Shown here piece by piece: positions 1-6,483 of a stretch of DNA of 64,000 bases. Made by a program: the position numbers and the translations under genes. Numbering within the stretch: position 1 is the first letter of the stretch; every line of letters starts with the position of its first letter. Source of the DNA: Lentisphaeria bacterium UBA1791 (GTDB lineage Bacteria > Verrucomicrobiota > Lentisphaeria > Victivallales > Victivallaceae); NCBI GenBank assembly GCA_002314455.1, contig DCFZ01000005.1, forward strand, positions 1-64,000. Reading direction: 5' to 3'. The notes under the pieces were generated by a model that saw only the letters and a list, made by a program, of their open reading frames with translations, was not told the DNA's origin and made no database searches.

Positions 1-3
1 ACT

Positions 4-25
4 GCGGCGCCGGGTGCGGCGCCGC
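4..25. repeat. GC-rich hairpin repeat, copy 1
   Basis: Perfect inverted repeat: GCGGCGCC at 4-11, six-base spacer GGGTGC, GGCGCCGC at 18-25. A near-identical copy with the same spacer lies at 446-467, so this is a repeated element and not a chance palindrome. It could form a stable RNA or DNA hairpin; no T-tract follows, so it is not a classical terminator. Confidence 0.6.
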
Positions 26-40
26 GAAAAAGGCATCTTT

Positions 41-76
41 GTCAGACTTGTCGGACAGGTCGGACAGGTCAGACTA
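41..76. repeat. Four-unit 9-bp tandem repeat
   Basis: Four consecutive 9-mers: GTCAGACTT, GTCGGACAG, GTCGGACAG, GTCAGACTA. The consensus is GTCRGACWD, with two internal identical units flanked by two related ones. The 9-bp period equals three codons, but no supported reading frame covers it. Confidence 0.65.
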
Positions 77-131
77 AAACAAAGCGGGCATACGCAAAGG
101 GTGGTCTCGCGGCGATGCCGCGATATGGGCG

Positions 132-173
132 TGAGCCGAGGGGACAGCGCAATGCGCTTTCCCCTCGGGCTCC
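132..173. repeat. Large imperfect hairpin
   Basis: Outer arms CCGAGGGG (136-143) and CCCCTCGG (161-168) pair perfectly. They extend outward through GAG/CTC with one bulged G. Inner arms AGCGC (146-150) and GCGCT (154-158) pair around AAT. It is part of the repeat-rich stretch and has no T-tract. Confidence 0.5.
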
Positions 174-306
174 CCTTTGCTTGTGGCGACGCGGGCGTCT
201 CGAGTAGTTCCCCGCTGATTTACTGCGGGCTGCGTTCGGGGCGAAGCCCCTCACTCGCGCCCTTAATGCTCGTCTTCAGTCGCCGCTTCGCAATTTTTTG
301 CTCGCG

Positions 307-329
307 CCATTTTGCCGGTGGCAAAATGG
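307..329. repeat. Perfect 10-bp-arm hairpin
   Basis: CCATTTTGCC (307-316), three-base loop, GGCAAAATGG (320-329). The arms are perfect. It is in the same non-coding stretch and no adjacent gene explains it. Confidence 0.55.
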
Positions 330-445
330 TCCGCTCCATATCAGACTGCGCGCTCACGGGCAACCCGTTCGCATCATGATCAAGCCAAACGCTGGTATAA
401 TGCCTTTTCATCTCTCATCTCTGTTTCCCCCCCTTAAAATCTCCT

Positions 446-467
446 GCGGCACCGGGTGCGGCGCCGC
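446..467. repeat. GC-rich hairpin repeat, copy 2
   Basis: GCGGCACC at 446-453, spacer GGGTGC, GGCGCCGC at 460-467. It differs from the copy at 4-25 by one base in the left arm. It is preceded by a CATCTCT array (409-422), C-tract and TTAAA. A similar CATCTCT array, C-tract and TTAAA (572-609) precedes the tatD 3' end. Confidence 0.6.
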
Positions 468-571
468 CCCGCTACGCGGCTTCGGTCGATTTTCGGGGGC
501 ACCCCCGGCGCTCTCGAGCTCCGTTCCTCGCTACGCTCCGGTACTCGCGACTGCGCGAAAGGTAATTGCTT

Positions 572-599
572 CATCTCTCATCTCTCATCTCTCATCTCT
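572..599. repeat. CATCTCT heptamer tandem array
   Basis: Four exact copies of CATCTCT (572-578, 579-585, 586-592, 593-599). A second array of two copies is at 409-422. Both are followed by a C-tract and TTAAA, so the arrays look like duplicates that expanded differently, for example by slippage. Confidence 0.65.
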
Positions 600-625
600 T
601 CCCCCTTAAATGCCGTGCGGTCGTT

Positions 626-1423
626 TTAAAACGAGCCGTCATTCACGGCAAAAAATCTTTTCGCATTGTCGGTGGTGATCTCGGCGACCTTTTCGATGCT
701 TTGATGCAAGACATCGGCGACTTTCGCTGCGACGAGCGGCAGATTGCCGGGGTGGTTTTCCGTGCCGCGCAATGGCACCGGGGCGAGGTAAGGGGAGTCG
801 GTTTCCAGCAACAGCCGCTCCAGCGGGATCATACTCAACTGCGCGCGGACGTTTTCGGCGCGCTTGAACGTCACCATGCCCGTCACGCCGAAATAGGCGC
901 CGAGTTCGGCGAAGTGCGGCAGTAATGTCGTGCCGCCGGTATAACAGTGAACTTCAAAACGGCCGCCTTTTGCCGCAAAGGGGCGGAGCAATTTCAGCGC
1001 GTCAAAGTAGGCGGTTTCGCAATTTTCCTGATCGCGCAAATGAATGATCGCGGGCTTTTTCCACGCCAGCGCGAGGTCGAGGTATTCCGCCAGAACTTCC
1101 CGCTGGATTTGATGATCGGAAAAATCGTAAAAATAATCCAACCCCAATTCGCCGATCGCGACGACCTTTTTCTCATTGCGAAAAATCGAAAGATCGTCGC
1201 CGTTTTTCCGGTACTCTTCCGCCGTATGCGGATGGATCCCGATCGCGCACCATGAATCGTCAAAGCTTTTGGCGTAGGCGAGGGCGCGTTGGCTTTCTGC
1301 CAAACTTCCGCCGACGGCGAGCGTATAAAGGCGATCTGTCTTTAACGCCGATTCCATTTGCGCGCGGTAATCGGCGATCGGGATCTCGCCGGAGTAATGA
1401 AAGTGGGTGTCGAAAAAAGTCAT
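626..1423 (-). CDS. tatD: TatD family metal-dependent hydrolase
   Basis: This 265-residue protein is a TIM-barrel metallohydrolase of the TatD family (3'-5' DNase/RNase activity in characterised members; cytoplasmic). Visible family motifs in order are DTHFH (residues 5-9), GIHPH, GELGLDY, IHLR, HCYTG, ETDSPYLAP and a TDNAKRFF tail, which together give all expected metal ligands. I chose the ATG at 1423 because it begins directly at the first beta strand; the longer frame upstream is a shadow of the kinase gene. No Shine-Dalgarno is present: the T-tract of the terminator at 1424-1460 runs straight into the start codon, so expression may be leaderless, from an internal promoter, or by read-through. 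Confidence 0.93.
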   Translation of the reverse strand: MTFFDTHFHYSGEIPIADYRAQMESALKTDRLYTLAVGGSLAESQRALAYAKSFDDSWCAIGIHPHTAEEYRKNGDDLSIFRNEKKVVAIGELGLDYFYDFSDHQIQREVLAEYLDLALAWKKPAIIHLRDQENCETAYFDALKLLRPFAAKGGRFEVHCYTGGTTLLPHFAELGAYFGVTGMVTFKRAENVRAQLSMIPLERLLLETDSPYLAPVPLRGTENHPGNLPLVAAKVADVLHQSIEKVAEITTDNAKRFFAVNDGSF

Positions 1424-1460
1424 AAAAAAATTGCAGTTGGCAAAATTTTTGCCAACTGCA
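1424..1460 (-). terminator. Intrinsic terminator of nagB-kinase operon
   Basis: Read on the minus strand, a perfect 14-bp-arm inverted repeat (1432-1445 with 1447-1460; functional stem about 10 bp, TGCAGTTGGC/GCCAACTGCA) is followed by TTTTTTT at 1430-1424. It lies 10 nt past the kinase stop codon. The T-tract ends at the tatD start codon. Confidence 0.88.
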
Positions 1461-1469
1461 TCGAAATGA

Positions 1470-2849
1470 TTACAGCGTTGCGGCGATGACCGCCTGACCG
1501 TGCCGCTTGAAGGTTTCATCCGGCACGTGGATCGCGACTTTGAGTTCGGGGAACTTTTCGTCGAGAAGTTTCTGCGCCGTCTCGACGATGATCGTGCCGC
1601 CATTTCCGGAGGAAACGCGTCCCAGAAGGAGCAGATTTTCCAATTTGTAGAAATCGGCGTAATGCGCAATCGCGTAACCGAGGTAAACGCCAACCGTGCG
1701 GTAGATTGCCGCGGCGCGCGGATCGTTTTGCGCCATCGCCTTTTGAACTTCTTTAAGCTGTTCCGGCAACGGCATTTTGCCGAAGTCGAATCCCGCCGCC
1801 GGCGCGATCCTGCCGACCGCCTGTTGCGAGAGGAAAAGCGCACCGACACCGGCGTCGCCCGACCATTCGTCGCAGGGCGCGTTTTCTTCGCGGTAATCGA
1901 TCGGGGCAAAGGCGAGTTCATTGAGGTAGTCGGTGAGACTCCCGTCGGGCGTGACGTAGCCGACCGCTTCGCTCGTGCCCATCGCCAGACCGATCAGCGA
2001 ATTGCGTTTGAGACTGATCGCCCCCGCGAGCGCGGTGACTTCGCCGTCGTTGAGCACGACGAAGGGCACGCCGGGAAATTCCTTGGCGATCTCGAGGAAG
2101 ATCGGACGCACTTTGCTCGCGAAATCCTTTTCGGGAATCCCGCGGAAAAGCGACGCGATGCGCGGCTGATTGTCGACGTAAACGCCGGCGGCGCTGCCGC
2201 CGATCGCATCGACGCGCGGCAGCTTGGCGGCGGCGCGGCGCAACGAATCAAGAATTCCGTCGTAGTGATATTGAATATCGCTCTGGAAGTAGGGATCCCA
2301 GACGACTTCTTCGCTGTGGACGGTCTTGCCGTCCTGAACTGCGGCGCACTTGCGGTCGGAACCGCCGAGGTCGAAGCCGATGCGGCAACCCTCGAAGTGA
2401 CCGCCGAGTTTCACGGTGATCGCCTTGCCGGCGGGAGCGTCGGCAAACGCGCCCGTCACGATCTCGAACTTGCGGTCGTAGATGCGTTCGCCCATCACCT
2501 GATAGTCAAAGGCGCGCGCGCCATTGGGGCTGTAGATTTTGCCGAGTTCCGCCGCGACCTTGGGGGCACCGTAAACGCCGACGCGATAACCGCCGAAACT
2601 CCAGAGCATCATCTTGACGATGCGCTCGATGTAGCGGACGTTGAGCGCCATATTTTCGGCGTTTTCCTCAAGGATCTCGGTGTCGAAGCGCGAGATCGCA
2701 CCGTTGACGCGTTCCAGCGTCAGGGCGACGGCTTGTTTTTTCGGATCCGCAGCGGCAAGTTTACGGTATTCGCGGTTCCACAAGATGGCGGGCACAAAGC
2801 CCTTGTCCAACTCGGGCGCGACGAAATCTTTCAGTTGAATGGTACGCAT
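1470..2849 (-). CDS. ROK-like sugar kinase with N-terminal extension
   Basis: This 459-residue protein has an ASKHA-type ATP-binding core resembling the ROK sugar-kinase family: phosphate-1 motif GFDLGGSD near residues 158-165, IGGSAAGVYVDNQPR, VVLNDGEVTALAG, and LAMGTSEAVGYV. About 155 residues of helical sequence precede the core. The Cys-rich zinc motif typical of ROK kinases and repressors (CxCGxxGC) is not visible, and no helix-turn-helix is obvious. It is 12 nt downstream of nagB with GCGAGG as ribosome binding site, so it is very likely co-transcribed. The context suggests phosphorylation of an amino sugar such as GlcNAc; that substrate is inference. Confidence 0.75.
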   Translation of the reverse strand: MRTIQLKDFVAPELDKGFVPAILWNREYRKLAAADPKKQAVALTLERVNGAISRFDTEILEENAENMALNVRYIERIVKMMLWSFGGYRVGVYGAPKVAAELGKIYSPNGARAFDYQVMGERIYDRKFEIVTGAFADAPAGKAITVKLGGHFEGCRIGFDLGGSDRKCAAVQDGKTVHSEEVVWDPYFQSDIQYHYDGILDSLRRAAAKLPRVDAIGGSAAGVYVDNQPRIASLFRGIPEKDFASKVRPIFLEIAKEFPGVPFVVLNDGEVTALAGAISLKRNSLIGLAMGTSEAVGYVTPDGSLTDYLNELAFAPIDYREENAPCDEWSGDAGVGALFLSQQAVGRIAPAAGFDFGKMPLPEQLKEVQKAMAQNDPRAAAIYRTVGVYLGYAIAHYADFYKLENLLLLGRVSSGNGGTIIVETAQKLLDEKFPELKVAIHVPDETFKRHGQAVIAATL

Positions 2850-2861
2850 AAAATACCTCGC

Positions 2862-3647
2862 TTAACGATAGTTCGCCCACTTGCGGTCGTGCGCAAAGAC
2901 CCAGTCGTAGTATTCGCGCATCGTCAGATTTGCGGCGGCTTCCTCATCGAGAATCACGACTGCGTGCTGGTGCAACTGCAACGCGCTCGCCGTCACCATC
3001 GACGAAACGGGACCCTCGATCGCCTTGGCGGCGATGGCGGCCTTGCTCTTGCCGGTGATCAGCAACAACGCCTGTTTCGCATCAAGGATCGTGCCGACGC
3101 CCATCGTGAATGCGCTCATCGGCATAGATTCCGGGGGATTGAAATAAATCGAATTCTGCTTCCAGGTTTCGGGAGTCAGCGCCTTGTCGCGGGTGCGGCT
3201 TGCAAACGACGACAGCGGTTCGTTGAAACCGATGTGACCGTCGCGGCCGATGCCGAGCAACTGCAGATCGACGCCGCCCGCCGCTTTGATCGCCTTTTCG
3301 TAGCGTTCACCCTCGGCATCGTAATCCTTGGCAAGCCCGTCGGGCAGATTGGTCTTGGATTTGTCGATGTTGATGTGGTTGAAAAGGTGATAATTCATAT
3401 AGTAGCGGTAGCTGTTGGGATCGTCGGGAGCAAGCCCGATGTATTCGTCGAGGTTGAAGCTGGTGACTTTGGAAAAATCGACTTCCCCCGCCTGATACAT
3501 CTTGACGAGATCGGCGTAGACCGCTTCCATTGTCGCGCCGGTGGCGAGTCCGAGGTTGCAATTCGGCTTGGCCTTGACGAGATCGGCGATGAGTTGCGCA
3601 GTAAGTTTGACCGCTTCAGCGGTCGTCGGACGAACGATGACTTCCAT
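2862..3647 (-). CDS. nagB: Glucosamine-6-phosphate deaminase
   Basis: This 261-residue protein converts glucosamine-6-phosphate to fructose-6-phosphate and ammonia, the last step of GlcNAc catabolism. The family signature is complete: GLATGAT near 33, NLDEY with Asp67, and LGIGRDGHIGFNEP with Asp136, His138 and Glu143, matching the catalytic Asp72/Asp141/His143/Glu148 of the E. coli enzyme with a constant offset of five. Length is normal. The start has a strong GGGAGG site. It is the first gene of the operon with the kinase and has its own promoter at 3692-3720 and a palindrome at 3726-3754. nagA lies at 40155-41300 in this window. Confidence 0.97.
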   Translation of the reverse strand: MEVIVRPTTAEAVKLTAQLIADLVKAKPNCNLGLATGATMEAVYADLVKMYQAGEVDFSKVTSFNLDEYIGLAPDDPNSYRYYMNYHLFNHINIDKSKTNLPDGLAKDYDAEGERYEKAIKAAGGVDLQLLGIGRDGHIGFNEPLSSFASRTRDKALTPETWKQNSIYFNPPESMPMSAFTMGVGTILDAKQALLLITGKSKAAIAAKAIEGPVSSMVTASALQLHQHAVVILDEEAAANLTMREYYDWVFAHDRKWANYR

Positions 3648-3691
3648 GATAGAATCCTCCCGTAAATGGTTGTTGGTTTATCATCGCATTA

Positions 3692-3720
3692 AAGATAACC
3701 CGATATGGCAAGGTTGTCAA
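3692..3720 (-). promoter_or_regulatory. Promoter of nagB operon
   Basis: Minus strand: perfect TTGACA (3720-3715), 17-bp spacer, TATCTT (3697-3692). The start codon is about 45 nt downstream. Confidence 0.8.
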
Positions 3721-3725
3721 ACAAC

Positions 3726-3754
3726 TTTGTCGAAATCAGCATAACTTCGACAAA
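3726..3754. promoter_or_regulatory. Candidate operator palindrome upstream of nagB
   Basis: TTTGTCGAA (3726-3734) and TTCGACAAA (3746-3754) are perfect 9-bp inverted arms with an 11-bp spacer (20 bp centre to centre). The element ends 5 bp upstream of the nagB -35 box. No T-tract follows on the minus strand, so a dimeric-repressor or activator site fits better than a terminator for the upstream DUF493 gene. Confidence 0.5.
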
Positions 3755-3764
3755 ATTGTCCATA

Positions 3765-4046
3765 TCAGAGAATCATTTTGACGCCGGGCACGGCGGCGAG
3801 CTCGCGGCTGATCGCGTCGAGCATCGCGCGGTCGATCATCGTCATCTGGGTCGACAACACCTGATATTTTCCCTGCTTGGAAGCGTCGCCTTGAGTCAGC
3901 GGTCGAAAATTGCCGAAGCGGCAGAAAACGCTCTCAAGCCCCTTTTTGGCGCTGTCGAGCTGATCGCTGAAAACGATGATGCGGAATTCCCACTCGACGG
4001 GAAATTTCAGTTCCGCTTTGGGCGTATTGACGTTGGTCGGCATCAT
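3765..4046 (-). CDS. DUF493 (YbeD-like) protein
   Basis: A small 93-residue protein with the ferredoxin-like pattern of the DUF493/YbeD family: a beta strand FRIIVFS, a helix, a region ending in KYQVLSTQMTMID, and a final PGVKMIL strand. The molecular role of the family is not settled. It overlaps the iscS stop by 4 bp (ATGA), so the two are translationally coupled. The assignment rests on size, secondary-structure pattern and the MID…PGV…L spacing. Confidence 0.6.
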   Translation of the reverse strand: MMPTNVNTPKAELKFPVEWEFRIIVFSDQLDSAKKGLESVFCRFGNFRPLTQGDASKQGKYQVLSTQMTMIDRAMLDAISRELAAVPGVKMIL

Positions 4047-5230
4047 TTTTGTTTCCAGTAAGGCGACATTTCGCGCAAGCGCGCGATAATCGGCACGAGT
4101 TTTTCGGCGGTGAAATCGAGTTCCTCCGCCGTATTGTACTTGGATAAACTGAAGCGGATCGTGCCGTGGGCGGCGTTGTAGGGGATGTTCATCGCCCGCA
4201 TCACGTGCGACGGCTCAAGGCTCCCCGTCGTACAGGCGGAGCCGCTCGACGCGCAGATGCCGAATTGATCGAGCAACATCAAAATGGATTCGCCCTCGAT
4301 GTCCTCAAAGCTCACCGACGCCGTGTTGGGCAGACGGTGCTCCGGATCGCCGTTAATGCGGATCGAGGGGATCGTCGATTGAAGTTTGGTTTCAAAGGCG
4401 TCGCGGAGCCCGGCAAGGTATTTCACTTCCTGCGGCAATGCGGCTTTCGCCATTTTGCACGCTTCGCCGAGGCCGATGATCGACGCGACGTTTTCGGTGC
4501 CGCCGCGGCGCATCTTTTCCTGATGGCCGCCCAGAATGAGCGGCGTAAAGGGGATTCCGCGCCGGGCAAAGAGAACGCCGACGCCCTTGGGCGCGTGCAG
4601 TTTGTGCCCGGAAATCGAGAGGAAGTCGAACTGGTCGCGATCGACGTCGATCGCAATCTTGCCCGCCGCCTGAACGGCGTCCGTGTGGAAATATGCGCCG
4701 GCTTCGTGGGCAAGGCGGCAGAGTTCGGCGACCGGAAAGATCGTGCCGGTCTCGTTGTTGGCGTACATCATCGAAACGACGGCGGTGTTGTCGTCAAGCG
4801 CGGCGCAAAATTCATCCATCTTGATCCGCCCCTGACCGTCGACGCCGATCTTGACGATCTCGTAGCCGTGGCGCGACAATTCGTCAAGGTAATGGTTAAT
4901 TCCGGGATGTTCGACCGCGGAGGTGATAATCTTTTTGCGGTCGCTTTTGGCGCAGACGGCGCATTTGAGCGCGGTGTTGTCGCTCTCGGTGCCGCAACTG
5001 GTGAAGATGATCTCGGTGGCGAAACCGTCTTTGTTGCGGTAATTGGCGCCGATCAATTCGGCGACGGCAACGCGGGCGTTTTCAATATCTGCGGCGACGC
5101 TGCCGCCGAAACGGTGAATGCTCGACGGATTGCCGTAGCGTTCACAGAAAAAGGGCTTCATCGCTTCAAAAACTTCCGGCGCGACGCGCGTGGTCGCGTT
5201 ATTGTCCAGATAAATCGTTTTTGCTTCCAT
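4043..5230 (-). CDS. iscS: Cysteine desulfurase (IscS/NifS type)
   Basis: This 395-residue PLP enzyme mobilises sulfur from cysteine as an enzyme persulfide for Fe-S clusters and tRNA thiolation. Visible: YLDNNATT near residue 7, AVEHP (His108), FHTDAVQAAG (Asp184, Gln187), PLP lysine in SISGHK (Lys210), and the mobile loop CASSGSACT with catalytic Cys333. I chose the ATG at 5230, preceded by GGAG. An in-frame TTG lies 18 nt upstream, but that GGAG falls within the TTG-initiated frame. Downstream it overlaps the DUF493 gene. No iscU or iscA homologue is next to it. A promoter is at 5269-5298. Confidence 0.95.
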   Translation of the reverse strand: MEAKTIYLDNNATTRVAPEVFEAMKPFFCERYGNPSSIHRFGGSVAADIENARVAVAELIGANYRNKDGFATEIIFTSCGTESDNTALKCAVCAKSDRKKIITSAVEHPGINHYLDELSRHGYEIVKIGVDGQGRIKMDEFCAALDDNTAVVSMMYANNETGTIFPVAELCRLAHEAGAYFHTDAVQAAGKIAIDVDRDQFDFLSISGHKLHAPKGVGVLFARRGIPFTPLILGGHQEKMRRGGTENVASIIGLGEACKMAKAALPQEVKYLAGLRDAFETKLQSTIPSIRINGDPEHRLPNTASVSFEDIEGESILMLLDQFGICASSGSACTTGSLEPSHVMRAMNIPYNAAHGTIRFSLSKYNTAEELDFTAEKLVPIIARLREMSPYWKQK

Positions 5231-5268
5231 TTTTTCAAGGATCTCCAAAAATACGTGTTGTCATCTTT

Positions 5269-5298
5269 AAAATAAATCATCTTTTTCGCAAAAGTCAA
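5269..5298 (-). promoter_or_regulatory. Promoter of iscS
   Basis: Minus strand: TTGACT (5298-5293), 18-bp spacer, TATTTT (5274-5269). It is divergent from and adjacent to the plus-strand promoter at 5309-5337. Confidence 0.6.
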
Positions 5299-5308
5299 CT
5301 TTTTTTGG

Positions 5309-5337
5309 TTGATAAATCGCAGGAAAACGGCTATTTT
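5309..5337 (+). promoter_or_regulatory. Promoter of second desulfurase operon
   Basis: TTGATA (5309-5314), 17-bp spacer, TATTTT (5332-5337). The start codon follows at 5378 with GGAG at 5368-5371. It probably drives the operon that runs through rseP and ispG. Confidence 0.65.
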
Positions 5338-5377
5338 ACAGAAAAGTACTGTTTTTGCGGTACGCTTGGAGAAAACG

Positions 5378-6463
5378 ATGATCTATTTTGACCACGCCGC
5401 CGGCATGATGCCGACGGACGGACTTTATCAGCGATATTTTGATCTCGTCCGGGAATTCGGCACCAACAGCGAAGCCGGGCATTTGCTCGGCAGGAGGAGC
5501 CGTCAGGCGTTGATCGGGTGCGGAGAGCGCATCGTAAAGATGCTCGATCTGCCCGACGCCTTTGGCGTACTCTGGTTCGGCGGTGCGGCGGAAGCTTTCC
5601 GCTTCGTCGCGTCGACGCCGCTTGTCCGTGGCAGAAACGTCGTCACGTCGTGCCTGGAGCACCCCGCGTTGCGCGCCGCATTGAATGATGCCGCCGCAAA
5701 AGTGGATCTTTTGTCGTGCGACCAAGCCGGCGCTTTGCGTTTGCCGGAAACGCCGGAAAAAGCCGCATTCGTCGCCATTCACCAGTTGCAGAGCGAACTT
5801 GGCACGATGCCTGATTTCGCCCGGTTGCGCGCGGCTTATCCCGACGCCGTCATCGCCGCCGACACGATCCAGTCGATCGGCAAAATGGCGTTGCCGCGCG
5901 AAGCGTCGATCTGTTTCTGCAGCGGCAGCAAACTCGGTTCGCCCGCGGGCGGCGCGGCGGTGATCTTCGACCGGAGCCACCCCGCGTTGCGCGACTGGGA
6001 AGCCCGGCGCGACGCGTGGCGCAAAGAGCAATACATGATCGACAAACTGCACACGCCTGAATTGTTTATGATCGAAACCGCGCTCGACCTCAAGCTGAAA
6101 CAGCGCAAGATCGAGCAGTTTCAGATCGTCCCCGTGAACCGGTTTTTGCGCGAACATTGCGCGGAGCTCGGCGCCGTGCCGACGATCCCCGCCGACAAGG
6201 CGCATTTCAGCATCTGCCATTTTCATTTCCCCGGCAAGCAGGGGGCGATTCTGGTACGCATGCTTTCGGACGCCGGCATTATGTGTTCGGCGGGGAGCGC
6301 GTGCGCGTCAGAAAGCGATCAGCCCAGTCCGGCGATGCTCGCGCTCGGTTTTTCCCGTGAAGAAGCTTACAGCGGCTTGCGCTTGAGCTTTGCCCTTACC
6401 AACAAAATCAGCGAAGCGGAACGTTTCATCGTCGTTCTCGGTGAAGCGCTCCGCCGTTATTAA
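5378..6463 (+). CDS. Second, divergent cysteine desulfurase-like enzyme
   Basis: A 361-residue class V aminotransferase-fold protein transcribed divergently from iscS. The catalytic set of group I desulfurases is recognisable: FDHAAG near 4, LEHP (His95), AADTIQ (Asp162, Gln165), FCSGSK (PLP Lys185, but Ser where IscS has His), and CSAGSACA with Cys309 in place. It is about 35 residues shorter than IscS and strongly diverged across the middle (RDWEARRDAW…). ATG 5378 is supported by GGAG 7 nt upstream. The rseP start follows 20 nt after the stop. It may serve a dedicated sulfur acceptor (NifS-like accessory or tRNA thiolation); the acceptor is not visible nearby. Confidence 0.82.
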   Translation: MIYFDHAAGMMPTDGLYQRYFDLVREFGTNSEAGHLLGRRSRQALIGCGERIVKMLDLPDAFGVLWFGGAAEAFRFVASTPLVRGRNVVTSCLEHPALRAALNDAAAKVDLLSCDQAGALRLPETPEKAAFVAIHQLQSELGTMPDFARLRAAYPDAVIAADTIQSIGKMALPREASICFCSGSKLGSPAGGAAVIFDRSHPALRDWEARRDAWRKEQYMIDKLHTPELFMIETALDLKLKQRKIEQFQIVPVNRFLREHCAELGAVPTIPADKAHFSICHFHFPGKQGAILVRMLSDAGIMCSAGSACASESDQPSPAMLALGFSREEAYSGLRLSFALTNKISEAERFIVVLGEALRRY

Positions 6464-6483
6464 GCAAGGATATTTTTTAAGTT

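Larger units (their letters stand above)
1..625. other. Repeat-rich non-coding stretch
   Basis: No convincing gene lies in these 625 bases. Short open frames exist on both strands but lack ribosome binding sites, overlap one another and translate to low-complexity Arg/Ser/Pro-rich peptides. The stretch instead contains a 9-bp tandem array (41-76), two copies of a GC-rich hairpin (4-25, 446-467), several other perfect hairpins (132-173, 307-329) and two CATCTCT tandem arrays (409-422, 572-599). It lies downstream of the tatD stop codon. It looks like a dispersed intergenic repeat or a decayed region; its left boundary is outside the window. Confidence 0.6.

Noticed and set aside
396..401. Perfect TATAAT hexamer
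   Set aside because: No -35-like sequence at 15-19 bp upstream and no gene downstream in that orientation.
14..609. Several 60-120-codon frames on both strands at the left edge
   Set aside because: They overlap each other and the repeats, lack ribosome binding sites, and translate to low-complexity peptides.
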